This document shows, one piece after another, positions 40,453 to 52,684 of a stretch of 64,000 nt of DNA. The notes beneath the pieces are model-generated. The model saw only the letters and a program-made list of their open reading frames with translations, was not told the origin of the DNA and did not search any database. Both the position numbers and the translations under genes were made by a program. This DNA is from Hordeum vulgare subsp. vulgare. Taxonomy: Eukaryota > Streptophyta > Magnoliopsida > Poales > Poaceae. The DNA lies in contig NC_058518.1 of NCBI RefSeq assembly GCF_904849725.1, positions 10,932,147 to 10,996,146 on the forward strand, written 5' to 3'. The first letter of the stretch is position 1; every line of letters begins with the position of its first letter.

Positions 40453-42913
40453 TTAGGATACCCAGGGAGAATTGGAAAAGGATAGTGAAAGAAATTAAGG
40501 AGGGAAAAAGAAAGTTCACTGCAGATAGAGATAAATATTTGCTCACACTGGTCCTCGGCAATGACGAACATGGAGGACGAACGCGAGGCTTCGGTCCTTC
40601 TTACCCGTGGTGGCTTGGGTTTGCCAGAGACCAAGACACTTACAGAAGCCGAGAGAGAGCAAAGGAGCGGCAGCAGGATGAGGAGAATGACAAGTTCAAC
40701 CAGTTGCTTGCCAGGATTAACGAGCAACAGAAGCAGATTGATGAGCTTAGAGGAGTACCGTGCTAGGAAGATCCTGCACTTCATATTACCGGCGCCCGAT
40801 CTAAGCGGAAAAGGAGCGTGGCTGAATCTGAGGCCCCGCTCGACGATGCACGAAGAATGATAGAGGGCGGTCCCGGCTACCCCGTGGATGGAATCAAGGA
40901 GTCAACATCATGTGAACTCCATCAGAAATTCAAGAACATATCCATGAAGGTGGCCGTCGGACAAGCTTTACCTTCTCGCCCTGATGCACGCTGGCATGGC
41001 CGTGAGATTCCAGCTGGCTTTGCTAAAGTCGGGGTGGATGAAATCATGACGGGGTTTCATGATATGGAGCTCGACATAGCTGGACCCGAAGATGAGAGGA
41101 CACTCGAAGAAGTACTGGGTGGAGTGATCCTATGGGACAAGAACTACATCAAGCTTCCAGGCTCGGCCCCAAGGACAACACCGCCTCCGAGTCTTCGCAG
41201 GTCACCTACACCTCCATTACCTCCAAGCCCTCCACATGACGTCGGCCAGCACAACACGAGTCCATCTCGATCACCGCCGCCGGACTTGGATCGTCCGTCT
41301 CCGCCGCCGCCCGCACAGGATACTAAGCGGAAGCGTGGAACCAAGAACGCTCCGCCGACGATTCCTAAGCGACGGAGCCCCCCAAAGCACAAACGGTCAC
41401 CCCTCCCAAAGGTACCTCATGCTAATCTTCCTATCAGACCTTATGATCGTACCCCCGAGGAAAACGCCAGGATAGCAAAGGAACATCATGATGTGCAGAT
41501 GAAAAAGAAGGAACCCGAGCCCCGCCCGGAATACACCGAGAAGCAAATAGCATGGGCAAAAGACTTCATAACCCTTCCATCACAGTATGACTTACACTAT
41601 AAGCCTGATGACTATACACGCACATTGCAGAAGGAAGTGAAAAATAGCAGCTCACGTGCAAGTGCAAGTGGGAGCAAATCAAGTTCAACTACAAGCAAGA
41701 AAATATCAGACGTTCCTCAGCATGGACAACAGGCCAAACAGTCGATCCCACCCCTCAAGGTGTTAAATATCAGACGTTCCTCAACAAAGATGATCTCCCA
41801 ACAAATATGCGTTACTTGCATAAATGGTACGTAAGTGAATCAAAGAATGGGAGAACGATGATCGTGATGAGTGTCCCACAGGAGTTCTACGGCCGCTCCG
41901 AAGAAATCCATATCGACTTTGATGAACTCTTCCAGATGTACAATGGCGACGCCCTCGACAAATCGCTTATGAATTGCTATTCTCTGTAAGTTTTTTAATT
42001 CGTTGTCTACATATAACTTGTTTAGTTGTTTCAATTCATTGTCTATATATAACCTGTACTCTATTATGCAGAATGAAGATTTTGGATTGTAAAAGTAAGA
42101 CCATCCTAAATATTGGGTTTATTGACCCAGATAAAATACATATAGCGACGCTAACTGATAAACCCAAGGAGACGGAGGAAAACCTTCTAAGGTTTCTAAT
42201 AGATAAAAATTTCTGTGACCACATGCTATTTCCATACAACTTCAGGTGAGGGTCTTTACTCTGTTATGTCCATTCACTTATAAGTGTAATTGATAAGTTA
42301 CTGACACGTATATATATATACATGTGCACCTTTCATTGGATTCTGTTGGACATTCAAATTGATAAGGGAAGAGTTGATGCCTTTGACCCATTATCGAGAC
42401 CCTTGGAACAGTTCCAAAGCCTGCAGGACATGCTCCAAGGGTAATTTTAATCATTCTTGCGCTCTATCGGTCTCTTTCGACGATTTTCTGATATATCAAT
42501 TAATGAAAAACTTAGCAAATCATTATCCTTGTCGAGCAGGGTTTGGAAGCGGTTCAAGTGTGTGACTCCCGATAACTTTCCTGAGAAGCTGACCTTTAGA
42601 GCGGCTCAGGTAAGTAGTAGTATGATATACTTCTATTAATTTTCAATACATTTATGATGCTAGATTATTATTTTGATTATATATATTCTATTCTCGTAAA
42701 GTGCGACCAGCAGCCACGGGGAACGCATCTATGCGGATACTATGTTTGCGAGACCATTCACACGTTTACCTCTGAGCTCAAGGATCACAGATTCGACGTA
42801 AGCAATGAACATTCACACCTCTATTTTTACCCGCCATTCTTTGTTATCATGATTGATATTCATATTCATCTCCTCTTCTTATATAGCACACGGCCATGAG
42901 GACGAAGGTCCTA
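40453..42913 (+). pseudogene. Ptta-Ulp1 gene fragment in CACTA-5 plus arm
   Basis: It starts within the region after the Ptta domain (RENWKRIVKEIKEGKRKF) and keeps the coiled coil, linker and protease exons. Breaks: TAG at 40764-40766, where CACTA-4 has CAG; a ~180-bp deletion near 41766-41787 filled with about 20 bases copied from 41703; and a lost splice acceptor before the His-box exon (GTGCAC at 42323 against GTGCAG in CACTA-4). Exon borders kept: 41985/41986, 42072-42245. The Cys box GYYVCE remains. It is joined at 42913/42914 to inverted sequence, cutting off the last exon. Confidence 0.78.
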
Positions 42914-43212
42914 CAATATAGAGATATCTACAATATTTTTCACATATTACAAGTGATTGTCGAACTTCATATGTATACCTCGCCGGACTTTATTATTTTT
43001 TCACCGGCTTCTCCATCAGTGGAGCTATCACCTTCTCCGTCATTGGACCTATCTCCTGCCCTATCGGCTTCATCTTCGTGTCGCTCGACCTCCATTCCAA
43101 CGTCGTGGTTTAGATATGACGACGGAGATTCAGTTGGTTCAACGTCGGGGCCGTCTTTGATTATATCTTCGAGAAGTTCTTCCTCTTCGAGGTTCCTGAT
43201 ATGTGGATCCAT
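42914..43212 (-). pseudogene. Ptta gene start in CACTA-5 minus arm (acidic N-terminal exon)
   Basis: On the minus strand the frame 43212 to 42967 starts MDPHIRNLEEEELLED and matches the CACTA-4 exon at 21854, with changes such as KIIKSGE for EEEKSGE. The acceptor TTCTGCAG precedes it, as in CACTA-4. Beyond the donor only about 50 bp of intron remain before the inversion junction, so the exon is cut from its gene. Confidence 0.75.
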
Positions 43213-43606
43213 AGTTCTGCAAAAAACGGATTCTCTTAACCTTTGTACCGAAAAAGAATTATTCTATGAGGAACTCCGTTCCAAAACAACTTTAGTCCCG
43301 GGTCGTGGCTCCACCCGGGACTCCTAGATTTCTGCATAGTATTCAAAGTAGGAGTACTTTTCCAATTTGAGCATTCAATAAGAAAAACCAAATCGTAAAA
43401 TAAAGTAGTATTCAAATTAGCATGCATTCAATTATAAACTAATACATCATCTCTTTTGTCTGTACATCGTCGAATATTATCACTAATACTCATCGAATAC
43501 TATCATACATATAGCATCAATGATACATCTAGAACCGTAGCGCCCGACGGGTATCGGCGCGGGCGGTGGACACCCAAAGAGAAGGAACCATCACAGGATC
43601 ATAGCT

Positions 43607-43930
43607 TCAGTGAGATCCCCGAAGAACCTGCCAGGTATGCTCGAACCTGCCCTCCAACGCAACCATGTAGCGACGGACGTGCTCATCCTCCTCGCTGACA
43701 CGGTGACGTACCACCTCCGCTGTGTCCGGAAGCCTCGGCACCCTCACTGGCCCATGCGACCGCCACCAAACAAGGATCGGGTCAACGACGGGCTGGCTCC
43801 TCACCAACCTACGCCCCCCGGAAGGTAGCACCTTCCAATACCAGCCGTGCGGAGCCCAGTCCCGGACAGGGCCCCTCTGATCAAGCAGGTGTCCTCCGCC
43901 GAGTCGACGACGAGGATGCGGGATAGGCAT
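43607..43930 (-). CDS. Small Arg/Trp-rich ORF, CACTA-5 copy
   Basis: The 107-codon frame opens MPIPHPRRRLGGGHLLDQR and ends GRFEHTWQVLRGSH. It is the counterpart of 21263-21565. The last ~13 residues differ because about 120 bp present here are deleted in CACTA-4. This copy is probably closer to the original form. Function unknown. Confidence 0.5.
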   Translation of the reverse strand: MPIPHPRRRLGGGHLLDQRGPVRDWAPHGWYWKVLPSGGRRLVRSQPVVDPILVWWRSHGPVRVPRLPDTAEVVRHRVSEEDEHVRRYMVALEGRFEHTWQVLRGSH

Positions 43931-44770
43931 CGTAAAATGAACTAAAAAAATAAACTAGTTCTATTAATTTTCTTGCTAAAAATAAACTATTAACACTTAA
44001 GCATATACAATAGCAAAATTAAACTATTAACACTTAAGCATATACAATAGCAAAATTAAGCAATAATCTAAGAAACACTATTAACACTTAAGCATATACA
44101 CTATACAATATTTCTTCTTCTTCTACTACTTCTACTTCTACTTCTATTTCTTCTTCTTCTTCTTCTACTTCTTCTTCTACTTCTACTTCTCCTCTTCTTC
44201 TACTACTTCTCCTCTTCTCTTCTTCTACTTCTCCTCTCCTCCTCTTCTATTTTTTTCTCTTCTTCTACTTCTCCTCTTCTTCTATTTTTCCTCTTCTTCT
44301 CCTCTCCTCCTCTTCTTATTCTCCTTTTTCTTCTTTTCTTCTCCTTCTCTTCTTATTTTCTTTTTTCCTAATTCTAAATATTACTAACCCTAATAATCTA
44401 GCACATACCTAATAACAATAGGAATTAAATGAAAAAAAAAATCTTTTTCTTCTCTTCTTCCTTTTTTCTTCCTTTCTTCTCCTTTTTCTTCTTTTCTTCT
44501 CCTTTTTCTTCTTTTCTTCTACTGGCCGGAGTGTTGGGGAGGAGGGGGCGGGGGCTTACCGGCCGAAGGTGTCGACGGCGCGCGGCGAGGAGGACGGCGC
44601 GGCGACGAGGAGGACGGCGCGGCGGCGAGGAGGACGGTAGGCGGCGGCGAGCAAGACGGCGGGCAGCCTGTCGGCGTCGTCGAGTTCGTCGTTGTGCCGC
44701 GCCGGGAAGGAGAACGAGAGGAAGAAGAAGAGAAATGGACGATTTGGGTTGGAAATTTTCTAACTCCCAC
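43931..44770 (-). other. Leader and first intron of the Ptta gene, inverted copy
   Basis: It contains the CTT/CTTCTA microsatellite (44105-44350 and 44420-44520), then the GC-rich leader with repeated GGCGGCGAGGAGGACGG phrases. Frames across it (for example 44425-44883) are low-complexity and not supported as genes. Confidence 0.6.
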
Positions 44771-44990
44771 TTATATAGGTGGATCTTTAGTCCCGGTTCC
44801 GGGCTCGATCCGGGACTAAAGACCTCCTTTAGTCCCGGGTGGAGCCACGACCCGGGACTAAAGGCCCTCTTTCGGCAGACCAAAAGGCGGGAAGCAGGGG
44901 GTCTTTAGTCCCGGGACGTGGCTCCACCCGGGACTAAAGCCCCTCCTCGGCTGCACGATAAGTTTAGTCCCACCTCGCCCAGCGAGGGGG
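44771..44990 (-). promoter_or_regulatory. Internal palindromic array with TATA box, inverted copy
   Basis: CCTATATAAG lies at the start on the minus strand (about 44770-44780), with TTTAGTCCCGG / CCGGGACTAAAG pairs upstream to 44990. It matches 20084-20353. Keeping both TATA box and repeats in two diverged copies supports a regulatory role. Confidence 0.62.
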
Positions 44991-45079
44991 ACTAACACTT
45001 GTTTATAAGCCCCGTCGCAGCTTCTCCATCGAGCTCCTCTCTAAAGCAGGCTTATGGGCCTAAACTCACTGAAAATTGA

Positions 45080-45165
45080 AACTATATTCGAAATTGTAGA
45101 GAAAATTCAATCTAAATTCAAATGAGAATTTAGATTGAATTTTCTCTATGATTTCGAATATAGTT
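45080..45165. repeat. Near-perfect 40-bp-arm hairpin
   Basis: The left arm begins AACTATATTCGAAATT and ends TCAATCTAAATTC. The right arm begins GAATTTAGATTGA and ends ATTTCGAATATAGTT. The arms pair with about two mismatches around a 6-base loop. A less perfect version lies at 19916-20003. Confidence 0.9.
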
Positions 45166-45174
45166 CCAATTTTT

Positions 45175-46100
45175 TCTATTTTCATAATTAATAATTTTGA
45201 CTATCCAAACTATTATCTATTTTGTTATTTTCAATTAAAAACTATGTTTATTACAAATTCTTTTTGCATATTTGAGAATTTGACAAAACTATGATAATAA
45301 AAAGTGTTTGAAATTGAATAAATAATGCAAAACTATTTTATATTTTCATAATTAATAATTTTGACTATCCAAACTATTATCTATTTTGTTATTTTCAATT
45401 AAAAACTATGTTTATTAAAAATTCTTTTTGCATATTTGAGAATTTGACAAAACTATGATAATGAAAAGTTTTTGAAATTGAATAAATAATGCAAAACTAT
45501 TTTCTATTTTCATAATTAATAATTTTGACTATCCAAACTATTAACTATTTTGTTATTTTCAATTAAAAACTATGTTTATTAAAAATTCTTTTTGCATATT
45601 TGAGAATTTGACAAAACTATGATAATGAAAAGTGTTTGAAATTGAAAAAATAATGCAAAACTATTTTATATTTTCATAATTAATAATTTCGACTATCCAA
45701 ACTATTATCTATTTTGTTATTTTCAATTAAAAACTATGTTTATTAAAAATTCTTTTTGCATATTTGAGAATTTGACAAAACTATGATAATGAAAAGTGTT
45801 TGAAATTGAATAAATAATGCAAAAATATTTTCTATTTTCAAAAGTAATTATTTTGACTATCCAAACTATTATCTATTTTGTTATTTTCAATTAAAAACTA
45901 TGTTTATTAAAAATTCTTTTTGCATATTTGAGAATTTGACAAAACTATGATAATGAAAAGTGTTTGAAATTGAATAAACAATGCAAAACTATTTTCTATT
46001 TTCAAAAGTAATTATTTTGACTATCCAAACTATTATCTATTTTGTTATTTTCAACTAAAAACTATGTTTATTAAAAATTATTTTTGCATATTTGAGAAGT
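45175..46100 (-). repeat. Tandem array, 164-bp AT-rich unit, six copies
   Basis: CTATCCAAACTATTA recurs at 45201, 45365, 45529, 45693, 45857 and 46021, every step exactly 164 bp. The same unit occurs three times in CACTA-4. Confidence 0.95.
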
Positions 46101-47490
46101 TGACCCTGAAAAACTAAAGGAGGCTTACTTATTTTTTTTTGAGCTAGTTGACCCTGAAATTGAAAAGCACTACAAATGAACTCTGAAAATGTTGAAAGTT
46201 GGGATGCTATCATCATTTCACCCACAGAGCATTTGTTAAAAAGTTGAGAGGGCTACGACAAAAACTGGATGCACTTCGTGTACAAAACGGACAATCTCTC
46301 TCGAAGTATCACGGTTTCGAACGAGAACTCATCTCTTACAAAGGGATTTCATTTTTTTGAACTTATTTGAACTCCATACTTTTTGTGTGTTCAAAATGCA
46401 CCATTCTAAGGCACATCACAATATTTCAACAATTTCTGACTTCATATGGTATTCTTCGTGCATTTACTTTTTTTTTGAGCTAGTTGACCCTGAAATTGAA
46501 AAGCACTACAAATGAACTGTGAACATGTTGAAAGTTGGCATGCTATCATCATTTCACCCACATAGCATGTGTTAAAAAGTTGAGAGGGCTACGACAAAAA
46601 CTGGATGCACTTCGTGTACAAAACGGACAATCTCTCTCGAAGTATCAAGGTTTCGAACGAGAACTCATCTCTTACAAAGGGATTTCATTTTTTTGAACTT
46701 ATTTGAACTCCATACTTTTTGTGTGTTCAAAATGCACCATTCTAAGGCACATCACAATATTTCAACAATTTCTGACTTCATTTGGTATTCCTCGTGCATT
46801 TACTTATTTATTTTTGAGCTAGTTGACCCTGAAATTGAAAAGCACTACAAATGAACTCTGAAAATGTTGAAGGTTGGAATGCTATCATCATTTCTCCCAC
46901 ATAGCATGTGTGAAAAAGTTGAGAGGGCTACGACAAAAACTGGATGCACTTCGTGTACAAAACGGACAATCTCTATCGAAGTATCAGGGTTTCGAACGAG
47001 AACTCATCTCTTACAAAGGGATTTCATTTTTTTGAACTTATTTGAACTCCGTACTTTTTGTGTGTTCAAAATGCACCATTCTAAGGCACATCACAAAATT
47101 TCAACAATTTCTGACTTCATTTGGTATTCTTCGTGCATTTACTTATTTTTTTTTGAGCTAGTTGACCCTGAAATTGAAAAGCACTACAAATGAACTATGA
47201 AAATGTTGAAAGTTGGCATGCTATCATCATTTCACCCACATAGCATGTGTTAAAAAGTTGAGAGGGCTACGACAAAAACTGGATGCACTTCGTGTACAAA
47301 ACGGACAATCTCTCTCGAAGTATCAGGGTTTCGAACGAGAACTCATCTCTTACAAAGGGATTTCATTTTTTTAACTTATTTAAACTCCATACTTTTTGTG
47401 TGTTCAAAATGCACCATTCTAAGGCACATTACAAAATTTCAACAATTTCTGACTTCATTTGGTATTCTTCGTGCATTTAGTTATTTTTTG
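46101..47490 (-). repeat. Tandem array, ~337-bp unit, four copies
   Basis: GAGCTAGTTGACCCTGAAA starts units at 46141, 46477, 46816 and 47155. It is the inverted counterpart of 17635-19430. Short frames here (46864-47193, 47283-47480) repeat once per unit and are not genes. Confidence 0.92.
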
Positions 47491-47680
47491 ACCACCGATG
47501 ATGGTCGCTATTCCTTCTTTCCCTAATGCATAACAAATATCTAGCACAAGGAGAAGAAGGAAAAGCGACCCCCACAACAAAAGTGGTTCCGCGGCACGCC
47601 ACGTGGTTCCGCTGCACGCCACGTGGGACTAAAGGTCTTTCATTTTAAATGACTGTTTTAATCAAAAACAGATCTGTTAC
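47491..47680 (-). other. Spacer with duplicated G-box between array and exonuclease copy 3
   Basis: It has two copies of GCCACGTGGTTCCGC (about 47597-47625) containing the CACGTG core. The same pair is in CACTA-4 at about 17727-17770, downstream of exonuclease copy 1. Confidence 0.6.
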
Positions 47681-48645
47681 ATGCTGCTGCAATAAGGAAA
47701 CATGTTTCACTACAACTAAAGAGAAAATTATCTTTAGGATTCAAATAGAACATATGCAATGGAACCTAGAGAGATCACTATAGCTATCCAATGGAACCTA
47801 GAGAGATCACTAGCTATATGCAATTTTCATGACTATGACATATCATATTGCTATCCAATGGAACCTAGAGAGATCACTAGCTATATGCCATTTTCATAAC
47901 CTTGGATCAAAGAACACCGCATAAAATTGTATCACTACAACTATGATTTCAATGGAACATATTGAACCAATCAGATTTTTCAGATTTTGGAACACTATTC
48001 CAATCAGATTGTGTTCCCTTCAACTAATCAAAATTGTTTCACTACAACTATTTGAAGCGAACCAACTATGATTCCAATGGAACATATTAAACACTAGTTG
48101 ATTCTAATACGATTTTTTAGATTATGGAACACTATTCCAATCAGATTGTGTTCCCCTTCAACTAATCAAAATTGTTTCACTACAACTATTTGAAGGGAAC
48201 CAACTATGATTCCAATGGAACATATTAAACACTAGTTGATTCTAATACGATTTTTCAGATTATGGAACACTATTCCAATTAGATTGTGTTCCCCTTCAAC
48301 TAATCAAAATTGTTTCACTACAACTATTTGAAGGGAACCAACTATGATTGAAACAAATAAACTTACAATGTCATTATCTTGGATCGAAGAAAGCCTCAAA
48401 ACTTACCTCGCCCATTGGAAGATCAAGACATGGCGTGCGAAGCATAGTTGGATGACGCCAACACCGCGTTGATCGGCCGTGTACTCCAGATCAAGCCCCA
48501 AGAACTTCTCATGCTCCATTGCGTCGTCAAACCATTTTTCCTTCAACTGTTCAAGAAAAAACGGCACATCCCTGCTCTCGTTCGTGTACACGACATCGAG
48601 CTTGGTCGTGCCATGTGCGATAACCTTAAGAAAGCGACTTGGCAT
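47681..48645 (-). pseudogene. Werner-like exonuclease, copy 3, exon 2 deleted
   Basis: Exon 1 runs from ATG 48645 to 48407 on the minus strand (239 nt, intact). It reads MPSRFLKVIAHGTTKLDVVY and later the invariant FLGLDLEYTADQRGV. The donor GT is at 48405-48406 and the intron follows with its three 138-bp repeats. Near 47676-47683 the sequence jumps from the intron (GCAGCA.TGTAACA) to DNA that lies beyond exon 2 in copy 1 (TGTAACAGATCTG, 17671). Exon 2 with motifs II and III is missing, so no enzyme can form. The leader upstream of the ATG is split by the gypsy element and continues at 62605. Confidence 0.85.
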
Positions 48646-48720
48646 GGTGGAAGAAGAGAAGGGAAGAAGAGAGGAGAAGAACAGAGACGGAGAGCGAGAG
48701 AGAAGAAGAAACAGAGAAAT

Positions 48721-51700
48721 TGTGACACCCTCGACTTTTGCTACAGTAATGATTGTAATTAGGCTACAGTGATCAATCGCTAATGATGCCACGTCATCGA
48801 ATTCCCATCTCAGACCCGCGTTGATTCGAGTTTGTCCGGATTCCAAAGTTGAAAACAAAAGTAGAGTACGTTATGAGTTCATTGCAAATATTAAAAGAAT
48901 ATATATGTAAAGAAAAGGGAAAGTATTAAAGAAATAATAATGATAAAAGAAAGAAAAGAAAACTGAAAGAAAGAAATAATAAAAAAGGTAAAACAAAACA
49001 AAACAAATCAAACAAAATAAAACTAAGCAAAAGAAAATAAAAATGAAATCAACCCCCACTCCCCCGGCCCAGCTGGGCCACCCACCGGCCCAGCCGGCCT
49101 CCCCAAACCCTAATCCCCCCTCGCGGCAGCCACCCCCCACGCCAACTCCCTCCCCCCCTCTCTGTGCGCCGCCGCCAGCCACCCACCCTCGTGGGGGGGC
49201 CCCACCCCACCCCCACGACAGCGCCCTCCCTCTCTCTCTCGGTCCTCTCCACCCCACCCAACCGACACTCCCTCCCCCACGAACCGAGCCCCATCCCACG
49301 CCAGATCCCATCCCGTCGCCCCCCTCCTCTCCTCCCGTGGCCTCCTCTCCCAGATCCCTCCCTCCACCGACCCTCCTCCCGCCGGCAGCCCCCCCGGCGG
49401 CCTCTCCTCCTCCCGCCGGCAGCCCCCCCGGCGACCTCTCCTCCTTCCGCCGGCAGCCCCGCCACGACCCTCTCCTCCCGCCGGCAGCCGCCCCCCACCT
49501 CGGCCCTCCAACCCCGCCGGCCTACCAACCGCCTCCCCGTCGGCCTTTTCCCGCTCGGTCCGGGAGGGACCGGGCAGGGAGACACCTCACCGGATCCGAC
49601 CGGTTCCCCCTCGTCGGCGCGTCACCATCATCACCGTCCCCTTCATCACCGGAGCCGCGTCGCCGTCTCCACCATCACCTTCGTGCGAACTCCGGCTTCA
49701 CCGGGCCGTCACGTCACCGTCGGTGAGCCCCTCCTCGGGCTCCTCCCACCTTGTCGTTCTCCTCGACGTCCCGGTTCCGTTCCGGAAAACGGGGCCTCGA
49801 TCCGTCGACGGTGGACTCCGGTAGGAGGATTTGAAGTTTGTGTTCTTCTAGGTGGAGTTAGAGAGAGTTCTCTGTCTCTGTTAACAGAGAGATGAGTGTT
49901 GAGAGTTTTGAGAGAAAAAGAAAATAAAAATAAATGATGTATTAAATGCGTATGTATGTATGTATGTATGTATGAGATGTGATGTATGTATTTGCGTATA
50001 TGGATATTTAGAGGAATACGATATTTGCACGGTTAGGTATCTATAAATAAAAAGATGAGAAAATAGCCTTAGGTCACTTACCGGTGGGGCCAATGCACCC
50101 TCTGTCTATGACAGGGAGGCCCCACGCGAGAGTTAATATAAATTATAAAAATAATGTTTTTCTTAAATAAATAAATAAATAGATATATTAGTTAAAATAA
50201 TTAATTAGAATAATTAGAGTATGACACGCGGGTCCCGCACTAAACTAATCTGATTAAATAATATTTAATCTTAAATAAAACTTGTGCCTATGACGTTCGG
50301 GACCCGCTGGTCAGTTGACCAGTCAACTACTGATGTCAGCCTGACATCGCGATGATGTCATAATAGGATTTTATGAAATCTTTTAAATCTGTTTTTAATT
50401 CCTAAATAATTAGTAAAACTTTGAAAATTAATATTAAATAATCCGTAAGTCAGATCGAAATATTTTCAACATGAAAGTTGATCAGCAAAACGAGACGAAC
50501 CCGGATACACGGTACGTTCGTCTGTCACGCGTCCCTAGCATAGCACACATGGAACTTTTCCATCGTTTCCAGTATAACCGGTAGTAGCCCGAGACCCGGA
50601 AAATATCGTGAGATATTCTTCCGACCCGTCTATGACGGATGTTGCTGCGTTAGCTCATGTCTAGCCTGCATCTTTCCATGTCATGCTTTGTGTTGCATCG
50701 GTGCTATTATTTATTGTTTCTTCCCCCTCTTCTTACCGGTAGACCCGGAGACTGACGCTGCTGCCGGGTACATCTACGACCCTGCCGATCAGTCCTTTGC
50801 CGCAGAGCAGCAAGGCAAGCAAACTCCCCTTGATCATTCCTATATCGCCTATGTCTTTCTTCCTACTGCTTGCATTAGTATTTTGCTACTGTTGTAGTTA
50901 GCTACTATATCTGATGCATAGCCTGTTTTTGATGAACTGCTACTTTCAGTCCTGTACTTTTAATATGCTTAGTATAGGTGGAGCAGTCATCCCCTCTGAC
51001 CCCGTAGATCAGTTGCCCCGCTTGTTTTCAAATCTCGATCTCTGATCGACGAGCCAGACCGACACAGCACATTCCCCCCCCCCCTTTGTTGTACGACGCT
51101 ACAGAGATACTATCGGGTACCGAGGGTGACACCTCACTAAGTACTCCTGATGATATCTCTGTAGTATAGCTAGTCGGTCGTGGTTATCGAGGGTGATTCC
51201 TCTTTCACCATTCCCGATGACGTCTCTGTCGTGCCACCCCGCGAGTGTGGGACCCCCGAGGGTGATTCCTCTAAGCCCACCTTGACGGGTACATCGTTCG
51301 GAATCCAACGAGGGTGATACTTCGGATTCCCCCGATGTTACGACCACACAGTTACTCGACCATGTTACTGGGATCTTCGGTGATTAGTTGTAAGACGGGT
51401 GGATTCCCGCGAGACTGTGTTGCTGGCCTAATTAAAATGCTAATGGATTTGGGTATTTGATCTGGGTTGGTCGGAGACCTTTTCGCACTAACCGGCTATG
51501 CGGGAAGAATTATGGGTACTCGGCGTCGCGGTATCAGCCGAAGCTTTTCAGATGCCAGCAATGTAGCGGCGCGCGCCCGAGTGGTCCCGAGATGCATCGC
51601 GCTTGTGATTAAGGGATGCTAGGACTGACGTCGGCCGCCCACGCCACGTGCAGGAGCGTGAAGGGGAACTGGGCCCACGAACCCTTTGTGCTTAGGATTT

Positions 51701-52666
51701 AGACCGACGGGCTGGCCTCTCTGATTAGTCTTAGGTGGGGCTGCGACGTGTCAATATTCCGAGGCCGGGCAGGACCCAGAAAAGTATGTCCGGCCAGAGT
51801 GTTATCGAGCATGACGGGACATGTGGTGCACCCCTGCAGGGATGAAAATTAACTATTCGGATAGCCGTGTCCACGGTTACAGGACGACTTGGAGTTGTGC
51901 CCCGATCTTTTACAACTACAATTGTTACTTAACTGGAATTAGTTTGCCTCGGGATTGCTTCCTCGCAGGGAGTCGAGAGAGGATCTTTAGGCGTGACCTC
52001 ACTTTAATATTGCTGCAACAATATGACTATTAATGTGTTACCCCCTGTTCTACTCTCGTCTTTTGCTGCAAGACCCTGAAGATGCTAGTCTTCGATAGGA
52101 CTAGGCCTTCTCTCTCTATTCTCGCATTGCTGCAGTCAGTCCACATATACCCCCCTTCTTTGATACTGATGCATATTTAGAATAGTTCTGATGTAAGACT
52201 TGCGAGTACTTTGGATGAGTACTCACCGCTGCTTTGCTCCCCCCCTTGTCCCCTTGATCCGGTTGCTGCGACCACATGATGAAGCCCAGGAGATGGAGGT
52301 CCCCGCCACCGACGACTGCTACCCCGATGGTGCCTACTACTACGTGGAGGCCGTTGATGATCAGGAGTAGTTAGGAGGTTCCCAGGCAGGAGGCCTCGCC
52401 TCGTTCGATCGTTGTATCTTTTGTGCCAGCCTTCTCTAAGGCACCCCATGTTTTATGTCTGTACTCAGATATCTGTTGCTTCCGCTGACTCGTGTGCTTA
52501 TCGAGCTTTCGTATTCTAGCCCTCGAGGCCCCTGGCTTGTAATATGACGCTGATGTTATTTTATTTGTGTCTAGAGTTGTGTTGTGATATCTCCCCGTGA
52601 GTCCTTGGGTTTGATCGTACGCATTTGTGTGTATGATTAGCGTACGATTAAGCCGAGGGCGTCACA
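48721..52666 (+). repeat. Gypsy 5' LTR
   Basis: 3946 bp. It contains an A-rich start, a 600-bp C-rich tract (49043-49700), a (GTAT)n microsatellite (49950-49980) and CGAGGGTGA-type short repeats near 51110-51310. The C-rich tract has long stop-free frames in several phases, which I do not accept as genes. Confidence 0.93.
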
Positions 52667-52669
52667 AGT

Positions 52670-52684
52670 TGGTATCAGAGCCAA
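52670..52684 (+). other. Gypsy primer-binding site
   Basis: TGGTATCAGAGCCAA, three bases after the LTR end, is the standard complement of initiator-methionine tRNA. It is the priming site for minus-strand DNA synthesis. Confidence 0.93.

Noticed and set aside
49043..49895. Long Pro/Ser-rich frames in the gypsy 5' LTR (and 58890-59831 in the 3' LTR)
   Set aside because: The tract is C-rich and lacks stops in several phases at once. The translations are low-complexity and change phase between the two LTRs, so composition explains them.
50688..50897. Hydrophobic 69-codon frame in the gypsy LTR, repeated at 60624-60833
   Set aside because: Its presence in both LTRs is automatic. There is no known LTR-coded protein of this kind and no other support.
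52670..52684. tRNA-like sequence TGGTATCAGAGCCAA
   Set aside because: It is a retrotransposon primer-binding site, not a tRNA gene. No cloverleaf surrounds it.
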